From contig NZ_JBBELO010000034.1 of NCBI RefSeq assembly GCF_037404875.1, forward strand, positions 62,001 to 126,000: 64,000 nucleotides of DNA, read 5' to 3'. Both the position numbers and the translations under genes were made by a program. The stretch is from Orlajensenia sp037404875 (GTDB taxonomy: Bacteria; Actinomycetota; Actinomycetes; Actinomycetales; Microbacteriaceae). The notes beneath the pieces were generated by a model. It did no database searches. It saw only the letters and a list, made by a program, of their open reading frames with translations, and had not been told where the DNA came from. Below, piece after piece: positions 52,321 through 60,139 of this stretch. Within the stretch, counting starts at the first letter, position 1. Every line of letters begins with the position of its first letter.

Positions 52321-52340
52321 CCCGCATCCGTCTGCCTTCG

Positions 52341-52361
52341 GGGCGGAGTCCGATTCCGCCC
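52341..52361 (+). terminator. Hairpin after the GAP-family gene
   Basis: GGGCGGA pairs with TCCGCCC around a 7-nt loop, 20 nt after the stop codon and before the clpB promoter. Confidence 0.5.
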
Positions 52362-52387
52362 ATGGCGGAATAGCGGTGCGTTCGCTA

Positions 52388-52412
52388 AAGTTGAGTTAAG
52401 CAGACTCAACTT
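52388..52412. promoter_or_regulatory. HAIR operator 3 (HspR site) upstream of clpB
   Basis: AAGTTGAGT-N7-ACTCAACTT, a perfect extended palindrome of the HspR consensus family. It overlaps the likely -10 TAAAGT (52386-52391) and ends 14 nt before the GTG start. Confidence 0.88.
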
Positions 52413-52426
52413 AGGAAGGACTGCTT

Positions 52427-54604
52427 GTGGCGAACATGCAGGGAGCGCCCAGCTCGCAGGAGGAGCAGAAGTCGGCGCTCGAACAGTACGGACTCGACCT
52501 CACCGAGCTGGCCAAGGCCGGCAAGCTCGATCCCGTGATCGGCCGCGACGCCGAGATCCGGCGCGTCAGCCAGGTGCTGACCCGCCGCACCAAGAACAAC
52601 CCCGTGCTCATCGGCGAGCCCGGCGTCGGCAAGACGGCGGTCGTCGAGGGCCTCGCCCAGCGCATCGTCGCGGGAGACGTGGCCGAGTCGCTCAAGAACA
52701 AGAAGCTCGTCTCGCTCGACATCTCAGCCCTCGTCGCCGGAGCGATGTACCGCGGTCAGTTCGAGGAACGCCTCAAGAGCGTTCTGAAGGAGATCAACGA
52801 GGCCGAGGGCCAGATCATCACCTTCGTCGACGAGCTGCATCTGCTGATGGGCGCCGGCGGCGGCGAGGGCTCGGTCGCGGCATCCAACATGCTGAAGCCC
52901 ATGCTCGCCCGCGGCGAGCTGCGCCTCATCGGCGCCACGACCCTCGACGAGTATCGCGAGTACATCGAGAAGGATGCCGCGCTCGAGCGCCGCTTCCAGC
53001 AGGTGTACGTGGGTGAGCCGTCGGTCGAAGACACCGTCGCCATCCTGCGCGGACTCAAGGGCCGCTACGAGGCGCATCACGGCGTCACGATCTCGGATGC
53101 CGCGCTCGTGGCCGCCGCCATGCTCTCGAACCGCTACATCTCGGCCCGCCAGCTGCCCGACAAGGCCATCGACCTGATCGACGAGGCGATGAGCCGGCTG
53201 AAGATGGAGATCGACTCCTCGCCCGTCGAAATCGACCAGCTCAAGCGCCAGGTCGACCGCATGCGGCTGGAGGAGCTCGCCCTGAAGAAGGAGAAGGACG
53301 ACGCCTCCAAGGAGCGGCTCGCCAAGCTGCGTGAGGACCTAGTCGAGCACGAGCGCGAACTCGCCGAGCTCGAGGCCCGGTGGGAGCGCGAGCGCATGGG
53401 CCTCAACCGCGTCGGCGAGCTGAAGAAGAAGCTCGACGAGGCGGTCACCGAGCGCGATCGCGCCATGCGCGAGGCGAACTACGCCAAGGCGTCGAAGCTG
53501 GAGTACGAGACCATCGCGCAACTGCAGCGCGACCTCGCCGAGGCCGAGAAGGCCGAGTCCGCTCCGCAGGAGCCGCGCATGGTGAACGAGCAGGTCACCG
53601 AAGAAGACATCGCCGCCGTCATCGCGGCCTGGACCGGCATTCCCGTCGGGCGCCTGCTGCAGGGCGAGACCGAGAAGCTGCTGCACCTCGAGAGCGAGCT
53701 CGGTCGCCGCATCATCGGTCAGCGCCCCGCCGTGCGCGCCGTCTCCGATGCCGTGCGCCGCGCACGGGCGGGCATCTCCGATGCCAACCGACCCACGGGA
53801 TCCTTCCTCTTCCTGGGGCCGACGGGTGTCGGCAAGACCGAGCTCGCGAAGGCGCTCGCCGAGTTCCTCTTCGACGACGAGCACGCCATGGTGCGCATCG
53901 ACATGTCGGAATACGGCGAGAAGCACTCCGTGTCGCGACTGGTCGGTGCCCCTCCCGGCTACATCGGCTACGAGCAGGGCGGGCAGCTGACCGAGGCGGT
54001 GCGCCGTCGCCCGTACTCGGTGATCCTGTTCGACGAGGTCGAGAAGGCGCACCCCGAGGTCTTCGACATCCTGCTGCAGGTGCTCGACGACGGCCGCCTC
54101 ACCGACGGACAGGGTCGAACGGTCGACTTCCGCAACACCATCCTCATCCTCACGTCGAACCTCGGCTCGCAGGTGCTCATCGACCCGACCCTCTCGTGGG
54201 AGGAGAAGGAGAACGCGGTGCAGCAGATGGTGCGCCAGGCGTTCAAGCCCGAGTTCGTCAACCGTCTCGATGACATCGTGGTGTTCTCGGCCCTGACCAG
54301 TGAAGAGCTGGCCGAGATCGTGAACCTCTACATCGACCGGCTGTCGCGGCGCTTGCACGAGCGCCGGCTGGAGGTGGGCGTGACCCCGGATGCGCGGGCC
54401 TGGCTCGCGGAGCGCGGCTACGACCCGATCTACGGAGCCCGGCCGCTTCGGCGGCTCATGCAGACGCAGATCGACGACCGGCTCGCCCGCGCCCTGCTGA
54501 GTGGCGACATCCGCGACGGCGACACGGTCATCGTCGGCCTGGATCCCGAGGGTGACGCGCTGACCGTCGCTCGAGCCGAGGCGCTCACGGAGGCCGCGCG
54601 CTGA
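52427..54604 (+). CDS. clpB: ATP-dependent disaggregase ClpB lacking the N-terminal domain
   Basis: Protein of 725 aa against about 860 for full ClpB. It has AAA1 (Walker A GEPGVGKT near 63), the M-domain coiled coil (about 265-400) with the usual Glu/Lys/Arg heptads, and AAA2 (GPTGVGKT near 460, FDEVEKAHPEV, TSNLGSQVL). The Clp_N repeats are missing; the protein begins just before the linker YGLDLTELAKAGKLDPVIGR. The M domain identifies it as ClpB rather than ClpA/ClpC. GTG has AGGAAGG upstream. The HAIR site places it under HspR. It should resolubilise aggregates with DnaK. Confidence 0.94.
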   Translation: MANMQGAPSSQEEQKSALEQYGLDLTELAKAGKLDPVIGRDAEIRRVSQVLTRRTKNNPVLIGEPGVGKTAVVEGLAQRIVAGDVAESLKNKKLVSLDISALVAGAMYRGQFEERLKSVLKEINEAEGQIITFVDELHLLMGAGGGEGSVAASNMLKPMLARGELRLIGATTLDEYREYIEKDAALERRFQQVYVGEPSVEDTVAILRGLKGRYEAHHGVTISDAALVAAAMLSNRYISARQLPDKAIDLIDEAMSRLKMEIDSSPVEIDQLKRQVDRMRLEELALKKEKDDASKERLAKLREDLVEHERELAELEARWERERMGLNRVGELKKKLDEAVTERDRAMREANYAKASKLEYETIAQLQRDLAEAEKAESAPQEPRMVNEQVTEEDIAAVIAAWTGIPVGRLLQGETEKLLHLESELGRRIIGQRPAVRAVSDAVRRARAGISDANRPTGSFLFLGPTGVGKTELAKALAEFLFDDEHAMVRIDMSEYGEKHSVSRLVGAPPGYIGYEQGGQLTEAVRRRPYSVILFDEVEKAHPEVFDILLQVLDDGRLTDGQGRTVDFRNTILILTSNLGSQVLIDPTLSWEEKENAVQQMVRQAFKPEFVNRLDDIVVFSALTSEELAEIVNLYIDRLSRRLHERRLEVGVTPDARAWLAERGYDPIYGARPLRRLMQTQIDDRLARALLSGDIRDGDTVIVGLDPEGDALTVARAEALTEAAR

Positions 54605-54637
54605 CGCCTCCGTGACCGCGCATCGCCTTCGCATCCG

Positions 54638-54700
54638 TTGCGCCACTTCGACGCCCTCTGCGCCAGAACAACTGGCGCAGAGGGCGTCTTCGTGGCGCAA
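54638..54700 (+). terminator. Very long perfect hairpin after clpB
   Basis: TTGCGCCAC pairs with GTGGCGCAA (9 bp), a 3-nt internal loop follows on each side, then GACGCCCTCTGCGCCAG pairs perfectly with its complement (17 bp) around loop AACAA. No U tract. Probable bidirectional or Rho-assisted terminator or an mRNA 3'-end protector. Confidence 0.65.
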
Positions 54701-54798
54701 AGCGCGCTGACCGTTTCGGCAGCGACGCCGGACGGAACTCGCTGACGGATGCTCACATCGGTGTGTTAGCGTGCGAAGAGGCAAGCCGAGGAGGGCTC

Positions 54799-55230
54799 AT
54801 GGCGCAGTTCGAGTACGGTCCCGTCGAGTTGTACGTCGTCGGATTCGAGGGTTCGCGGCCCGATGACGCGACCTTCGCAGAACTGGCCCGCCTGATCGAT
54901 GACGAAACGGTGCGCCTGCTCGACCTGGTGATCCTGACACACGAAGAAGACGGCGGCCTGACCGTGGTCGAACTCGAAGACCTCGGCGGCGAATTCGACG
55001 TCGAGGCCTTCTCCGTTCCGGCGAGTGGCCTGGTCGGCCAGGACGACCTCGAGGAACTCGCGGATGCCGTGCCCCTCGGAGGTTCGGCCGCCGTCGTCGC
55101 CGTCGAGCTGCTCTGGGCCAAAGACCTCGCCTCGCGCCTCGCGGCCTCGGGCGGCGTCGTGTTGGCGACGGAACGCATCCCGGCACCCGCCGTGAACGCA
55201 CTGCTTGAGGAGATCGGCGAGGAGAGCTGA
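54799..55230 (+). CDS. DUF6325 family protein (formerly DUF1269-like)
   Basis: Protein of 143 aa. YGPVELYVVGFEG and GSAAVVAVELLWAKDLASRLAAS (in two parts) are typical blocks. It is acidic and cytosolic, with unknown function. ATG has GAGGAGGG upstream; a CTGACG-19-TAGCGT promoter-like pair ends at 54772. It is followed after 1 nt by the SHOCT-domain gene. Confidence 0.75.
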   Translation: MAQFEYGPVELYVVGFEGSRPDDATFAELARLIDDETVRLLDLVILTHEEDGGLTVVELEDLGGEFDVEAFSVPASGLVGQDDLEELADAVPLGGSAAVVAVELLWAKDLASRLAASGGVVLATERIPAPAVNALLEEIGEES

Positions 55231-55231
55231 C

Positions 55232-55582
55232 ATGCCATTCATCAGGAGGATCGGACGCCCCGGATTGCTCGGGCTCGCGGCGCGCACGGCCGTCGTGGCC
55301 GGAACGGCCACCGCTGTGAGCGGCGGCATGATGCGCCGGCAGCAGAACCGCGCCGAGGAAGACGCCCAGGCGCAGGCCTACCAGCAGCAACAGCAGGAGC
55401 TCGCGGCGCAGCAGTACGCGCAGCAGGCGGCGGCGGCGCAGCAGGCTGCCACCCAGCCGGCTCCGGCCGCATCCGGAGGCACGGATGTCGTGGCCGAGTT
55501 GACGAAGCTCGGCGCACTGCATCAGCAGGGCATCCTCAGCGATGACGAGTTCACCGCGGCCAAGGCCAAGCTGCTGAGCTGA
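55232..55582 (+). CDS. SHOCT-domain membrane-associated small protein
   Basis: Protein of 116 aa. N-terminal basic and hydrophobic segment (about 1-35), Gln/Ala-rich middle (about 45-80), and a C-terminal SHOCT domain: VAELTKLGALHQQGILSDDE then FTAAKAKLLS. SHOCT modules mediate oligomerisation. ATG is 1 nt after the DUF6325 stop codon with GAGGAGAG upstream, so the two form an operon, an association frequent in actinobacteria. Confidence 0.83.
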   Translation: MPFIRRIGRPGLLGLAARTAVVAGTATAVSGGMMRRQQNRAEEDAQAQAYQQQQQELAAQQYAQQAAAAQQAATQPAPAASGGTDVVAELTKLGALHQQGILSDDEFTAAKAKLLS

Positions 55583-55608
55583 ACCGGCGGTGGCGCAGGG
55601 TCAGCGCC

Positions 55609-55614
55609 TAGGCT
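55609..55614 (+). promoter_or_regulatory. -10 box TAGGCT, leaderless start of the dehydrogenase gene
   Basis: TAGGCT is followed by 7 nt (CGATCCC) and ATG at 55622. Confidence 0.55.
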
Positions 55615-55621
55615 CGATCCC

Positions 55622-56674
55622 ATGCTCGCCACTCTGATCTACAACGAACGTGACATCCGGGTCGAAGAGGTCGCCGATCCAAAGCTCTCGACCGGCCTCG
55701 ATGCGATCGTGCGGGTGGTCGCGGCCTGCGTCTGCGGGTCGGACCTGTGGCCCTATCGCGGGGTCGTTCCCACCCGTCATCCGCACCGCATCGGCCACGA
55801 GTTCATCGGCGTCGTCGAGCAGGTCGGTGACGAGGTCGACAAGGTGCGCCCCGGCGACTTCGTGATCGCGCCCTTCTACGTGTGCTGCGGCATCTGCGTG
55901 AACTGCCGAAACGGCGTCTCGACCTCGTGCCTCAACGGCGGCTGGTGGGGCGAGGACGACAAGCGCGGTGCCTTCGCCGACGGTGGCCAGGGCGAGCGCG
56001 TGCGCGTTCCGCTCGCCGACGGCACGCTCTTCCCGCTCGACGATCAGCCCGACGAGGCTCTCATCCCGTCGTTGCTCACGCTCTCGGATGTCATGGGCAC
56101 CGGGCACCACGCGGCCGTGTCGGCGGGGGTGACGCCCGGTTCGACCGTCGCGGTCGTGGGTGATGGCGCGGTCGGGCTGTGCGCGATCATCGCATCCAAG
56201 CGCCTCGGTGCGGCACGCATCATCGCGATGTCGCGGCACGCCGACCGGCAGGCGCTGGCCCGAGAGTTCGGCGCGACCGACATCGTCGAGGAGCGCGGCG
56301 ACGAGGGCGTCGCCGCGGTACGCGCCCTGAGCGAAGGCGGCGTCGGAGCGGACTTCGTTCTGGAGTGCGTCGGCACGAAGGAGTCGATGGACCAGGCACT
56401 GCGCTCCACCCGGCCCGGCGGCATGGTGGGCTACGTTGGCGCTCCCAATGGCGGCCCCGAGTTGCCCGTGCGGCCCATGTTCAACCGCAACGTCGGCGTC
56501 AACGGCGGCGTCGCCCCGGTGCGCGGCTACATGGCAGAGCTGCTGCCCGACATTCTCTCGGGCGCGATCGACCCGGGCCGGGTGTTCGACCTCGAGCTGC
56601 CGCTGGCGGATGCCGCCGAGGCGTACGCGGCCATGGACGAGCGCCGCGCGACCAAGGTGCTGCTGCGCCCCTGA
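55622..56674 (+). CDS. Zinc-dependent alcohol dehydrogenase family protein
   Basis: Protein of 350 aa. Catalytic zinc ligands lie in VCGSDLWPYRG (Cys) and GHEFIG (His/Glu). Structural zinc Cys lie in CCGICVNCRNGVSTSC. The nucleotide-binding motif GDGAVGLCAII follows near 180. It is a medium-chain dehydrogenase of the formaldehyde/threonine-dehydrogenase-like group; substrate unknown. Monocistronic by context. Confidence 0.92.
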   Translation: MLATLIYNERDIRVEEVADPKLSTGLDAIVRVVAACVCGSDLWPYRGVVPTRHPHRIGHEFIGVVEQVGDEVDKVRPGDFVIAPFYVCCGICVNCRNGVSTSCLNGGWWGEDDKRGAFADGGQGERVRVPLADGTLFPLDDQPDEALIPSLLTLSDVMGTGHHAAVSAGVTPGSTVAVVGDGAVGLCAIIASKRLGAARIIAMSRHADRQALAREFGATDIVEERGDEGVAAVRALSEGGVGADFVLECVGTKESMDQALRSTRPGGMVGYVGAPNGGPELPVRPMFNRNVGVNGGVAPVRGYMAELLPDILSGAIDPGRVFDLELPLADAAEAYAAMDERRATKVLLRP

Positions 56675-56733
56675 TGCGGCACCCCCGGCATCCGAAACCC
56701 GCCCCACCCCACGCCAGCCCACCACCCGCGCCT

Positions 56734-56790
56734 GAACCATTTGCTCGCCGTTGACCCACGTGTAACGGATCAACGGCGACGAAATGGTTC
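56734..56790. terminator. 21-bp inverted repeat with two mismatches
   Basis: 56734-56754 pairs with 56770-56790 except for a CG/GC swap, around a 15-nt loop. It lies between the dehydrogenase stop and the UPF0303 start, only about 30 nt before the latter, so it may act as terminator or 5' structural element. Confidence 0.5.
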
Positions 56791-56821
56791 ACCCGCGAAC
56801 TTGAGACGGAAGAGGTAGACC

Positions 56822-57295
56822 ATGACCGACACGACGTACTACGAGCAACTGCTCGCCGAAGAGGCGGAGCTCGTCGTCACCGACTTCACCCTCGAGGATG
56901 CCTGGGCGCTCGGTTCGCGCATGCGCGCCGCCGCCCTCGACGCGGGGATGCCGGTCGCGATCGGCATCGTGCTCGGGCAGCAGCGCGTCTTCCACTCCGC
57001 GCTGCCCGGATCCAGCGCCGACAACGACGACTGGCTCGAGCGCAAGACGCGGGTGGCCCTGCGCTTCGGGCGCGCGTCCATGGCCGTCGGCGAGTCGTTC
57101 CGCGTCGGCGGCAAGACCTTCGAGGAGGCGGCACGGCTCGATCCGTCCACCTACGCCGCGCACGGCGGTGTCGTTCCGGTGCGACTCGCGGGCGGCGTGG
57201 TCATCGGTGCGGTCGGCGTCTCGGGCCTGCCGCAGCGCGAGGACCACGCGTTCGTGGTCGAGCACCTGCGGGCCTTCATCGCCGATAAGGGCTGA
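56822..57295 (+). CDS. UPF0303 / haem-degrading (HbpS-like) family protein
   Basis: Protein of 157 aa. ALGSRMRAAALDAGMPVAIG and THGGVVPVRL-like AAHGGVVPVRLAGGVVIGAVG match the UPF0303/HbpS-like fold (DUF336). Some relatives bind haem and sense redox; others have no known role. ATG has a GGAAGAGG site upstream. Confidence 0.85.
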   Translation: MTDTTYYEQLLAEEAELVVTDFTLEDAWALGSRMRAAALDAGMPVAIGIVLGQQRVFHSALPGSSADNDDWLERKTRVALRFGRASMAVGESFRVGGKTFEEAARLDPSTYAAHGGVVPVRLAGGVVIGAVGVSGLPQREDHAFVVEHLRAFIADKG

Positions 57296-57393
57296 GGCGC
57301 CTCGGCGGGGCGAACGGGGTACACGACCCATTGCCGCGAAGGCAGGGGCGGGTCTACGGTGACCACATCACGTACCCAGTTCGAGGGGGAACC

Positions 57394-59247
57394 ATGTTCA
57401 ACGTCGACAACCGCCCCCGCTCCGCGCTTCGCCGCGGCGCCCTCGTCACGACGGCCGTCCTGGCGCTGGGTGTTCTCGGTGCCACCGCCCCCGCATCCGC
57501 GCACACGGTGGGCGCCGCGACGGATGCCGCTGCCGGCCCCACCCACTCCACCTCGACGGGGTACGGCGGTGCGGTCGCGTCCGTGGATGCCACTGCCAGC
57601 CAGGTCGGCCGCGATGTGCTGCGGCTCGGCGGCAACGCGGCCGATGCCGCGGTCGCCATGGCCTCGACGCTCGGCGTGACCGAGCCCTACAGCGCAGGCG
57701 TCGGCGGGGGCGGCTACTTCGTCTACTACCAGGCGAAGACGGGAACGGTGAGCACCATCGACGGGCGCGAGGTCGCGCCGGCCGGCATCCAGAGCAACGC
57801 GTTCATCGACCCGGCCACCGGCCAGCCGTACCCGTTCACGCCCCAGCTCGTCTCGTCGGGCGTCTCGGTCGGCGTGCCGGGAACGCTCGCGACCTGGGAC
57901 ATGGCCCTGCGTCGTTTCGGCACCAAGCCGTTGTCGCTCGTGCTGCTGCCCTCGATCCTCGTGGCGCTGAAGGGTTTCCCGGTCGACCAGACCTTCCGCA
58001 ACCAGACCCTCGACAACAAGGAGCGCTTCTCCGCGTTCCCCGACACCGCGAAGCTGTTCCTTCCTGGCGGCGACGCACCCAAGGTCGGCTCCACGTTCCG
58101 CAACGTCGACCTCGCCAAGACGCTCGCCCTCATCGCGCTGCGCGGGCCGAAGGCCTTCTACTCGGGACCCCTCGCCGGCGAGATCGCTGATGTGGTGCAG
58201 CATCCCCGCAAGGATCCGGCCTCGACGCTGCCGGCCCCGGCAGGCTCGATGACGGCGGCCGACATCGCCGGGTACACGGTGCGCAACCAGGCTCCGACGC
58301 ACGTGGACTACCGCGGCCTCGACGTCTACGGCATGGCGCCCTCCTCATCGGGCGGAACCACCGTCGGTGAGGCGCTCAACATCCTCGAGAACCACGACCT
58401 CTCATCCGCGGATGTCGCGCAGAGCCTGCACCTCTACCTCGAGTCCACGGCGCGGGCCTTCGCCGATCGCAACGCCTACGTGGGCGATCCCGCCTTCGTC
58501 GACGTACCGACCCAGACGCTGCTCAGCCAGCCCTTCGCCGACAGCCGCGACTGCACCATCGACCCGACCGCGGCTTCCACGCGGCCGGTGCCCGCCGGTG
58601 CGCTCGACGGCAGCGGATGCGCATCCGTCGGCGTCGACGAGCGCGCCGACACGGAGAACGTCTCGACGACCCACCTGTCGGTCGTCGACAAGTGGGGCAA
58701 CGCGGCGGCCTACACCCTCACCATCGAGCAGACCGGCGGCTCGGGCATGACCGTGCCGGGCCGGGGATTCCTGTTGAACAACGAGCTGACCGACTTCAGC
58801 GCGGTGTACGCGCCGACGGACCCCAACCGCATCGAGCCGGGAAAGCGGCCGCGCTCCTCGATGTCGCCGACCATCGTGCTCGATGACGGCGCGGTGAAGT
58901 TCGTCGTCGGCTCGCCGGGAGGCGCGACGATCATCACGACGGTGCTGCAGATTCTCATCAATCGCATCGACCTGGGCATGACGCTGCCCGAAGCCGTCGC
59001 TGCTCCGCGTGCCTCGCAGCGCAACGCGGCCACGACTCCCGCAGAGCCCGCGTTCATCGACGCGTACCAGGACGCCCTCGCGCCGTACGGGCAGGTGCTC
59101 GTGCCCTCGGGCGACCTGCTCACCTCCGCCGCCGAGATCGGGGCGGCGGCGACGATCGAGGTGGGTCCCGGTGGCCTCTTGACGGCGGCGGCTGAGCCGG
59201 TGCGCCGTGGCGGTGGCACCGGGCTCGTGGTGAAGCCGGCAGGCTGA
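57394..59247 (+). CDS. ggt: Secreted gamma-glutamyltransferase
   Basis: Protein of 617 aa with an Arg-rich signal peptide (about 1-36, ending APASAHT). GGNAADAAVAMASTLGVTEP and SAGVGGGGYFV are large-subunit motifs. The self-processing site is STTHLSVVDKWGNAAAYT, with the first Thr of TTH near residue 425 as nucleophile. GSPGGATIITTVLQ belongs to the small subunit. It should cleave glutathione and gamma-glutamyl peptides outside the cell. ATG 57394 has GAGGGGG upstream. Confidence 0.93.
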   Translation: MFNVDNRPRSALRRGALVTTAVLALGVLGATAPASAHTVGAATDAAAGPTHSTSTGYGGAVASVDATASQVGRDVLRLGGNAADAAVAMASTLGVTEPYSAGVGGGGYFVYYQAKTGTVSTIDGREVAPAGIQSNAFIDPATGQPYPFTPQLVSSGVSVGVPGTLATWDMALRRFGTKPLSLVLLPSILVALKGFPVDQTFRNQTLDNKERFSAFPDTAKLFLPGGDAPKVGSTFRNVDLAKTLALIALRGPKAFYSGPLAGEIADVVQHPRKDPASTLPAPAGSMTAADIAGYTVRNQAPTHVDYRGLDVYGMAPSSSGGTTVGEALNILENHDLSSADVAQSLHLYLESTARAFADRNAYVGDPAFVDVPTQTLLSQPFADSRDCTIDPTAASTRPVPAGALDGSGCASVGVDERADTENVSTTHLSVVDKWGNAAAYTLTIEQTGGSGMTVPGRGFLLNNELTDFSAVYAPTDPNRIEPGKRPRSSMSPTIVLDDGAVKFVVGSPGGATIITTVLQILINRIDLGMTLPEAVAAPRASQRNAATTPAEPAFIDAYQDALAPYGQVLVPSGDLLTSAAEIGAAATIEVGPGGLLTAAAEPVRRGGGTGLVVKPAG

Positions 59248-59295
59248 TCGGCGGGAACTGCGCAGACGGCCGCGGGATGCTGCGAGCGGGAGGGC

Positions 59296-59889
59296 TCAGG
59301 CGGCCGAGACGACCAGGTCGGCGAGGGGCAGGCGGGTGCGCGGGGCGACCTCGCGCTCGCGCAGCACCTCGGGCAGCGTGTCGACGTCGCCGAGCACGCC
59401 GAGGGCGGTCACCGAGACGACCTCGAAGCGGTCCTCCAGGCCGAACACCGAGTGCAGTGCGGCAGCGTCGAACCCGCCCATCTGGTGGGTGTGCAGGCCC
59501 TCGTGCTGCGCCTGCACGGTCATGTGGGCGACGGCCTGGCCGAGGTCGTAGCGCGCCCAGGGGCGGGGGGTTCCCTCGGCATCCGCCGTCTCGGCGATGT
59601 TGACGATGAGAACGGCGGCCGAGTCGGCCCACGCCTGGTTGAAGCCCATGAGGTTGTCGTGGATGCGCGTGAACTCGGGTGTGCCGCGGCGGGCGACGGC
59701 GAAGCGCCAGGGCTGCACGTTGTTGGCCGAGGGCGCCCAGCGAGCGGCCTCGAGGATGGTGCGCAGAACGGCGGTGTCGACGACGGCGGAGGGGTCGTAG
59801 GCGCGGGGGCTCCAGCGCTCGACGAGCGGGGTGATGAGAGCGGCGTCGGTGTCGGCGTTGCGCGAGGTGATGTCTGTCACGAGGGTCAT
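59296..59889 (-). CDS. Nitroreductase family protein
   Basis: Protein of 197 aa. RWSPRAYDPSAVVDTAVLRT and ARWAPSANNVQPWRFAVARR are FMN-binding motifs; the C-terminus ends PRTRLPLADLVVSA, typical of nitroreductase/malonic semialdehyde-reductase-like enzymes. It should bind FMN and reduce quinones, nitro compounds or similar using NAD(P)H. Confidence 0.9.
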   Translation of the reverse strand: MTLVTDITSRNADTDAALITPLVERWSPRAYDPSAVVDTAVLRTILEAARWAPSANNVQPWRFAVARRGTPEFTRIHDNLMGFNQAWADSAAVLIVNIAETADAEGTPRPWARYDLGQAVAHMTVQAQHEGLHTHQMGGFDAAALHSVFGLEDRFEVVSVTALGVLGDVDTLPEVLREREVAPRTRLPLADLVVSAA

Positions 59890-59960
59890 GTCAGCTTCTT
59901 TCGAGATGGAACAAGATGCCGGGACCCCATCGGCCCACCCGGTTCAACGCATGCGTCTGC

Positions 59961-59966
59961 ATAGTA
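59961..59966 (-). promoter_or_regulatory. -10 box TACTAT of the nitroreductase gene
   Basis: TACTAT on the minus strand would start a transcript near 59954, giving a leader of about 65 nt. The -35 region is weak. Confidence 0.45.
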
Positions 59967-59993
59967 TTCCCGGATGCCGCGGCTTCTCAGAAA

Positions 59994-60077
59994 CCGAGAA
60001 GCGAGGCGATCTTCGCCGACGCGCCGCCTCGGCGCCCGTCCGGACGGCGCGTCCCGTCGAAACGCCTCGCTTTTCGG
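59994..60077 (-). terminator. Nested stem-loops after the aldolase gene
   Basis: Outer stem: 59994-60008 (core AAGCGAGGCG) with 60063-60077, 15 bp and one G-T mismatch. Inner stem: GACGCGCCG (60018-60026) with CGGCGCGTC (60045-60053). A third TCCTCGCTTTTCGG copy follows at 60081. It is placed to stop transcription from the aldolase gene before the nitroreductase promoter. Confidence 0.55.
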
Positions 60078-60139
60078 AATGTCCTCGCTTTTCGGGAGGG
60101 CGCTGGGCGCAGGGCGGAAGGGGGAGGGAGGGCGGGCGG

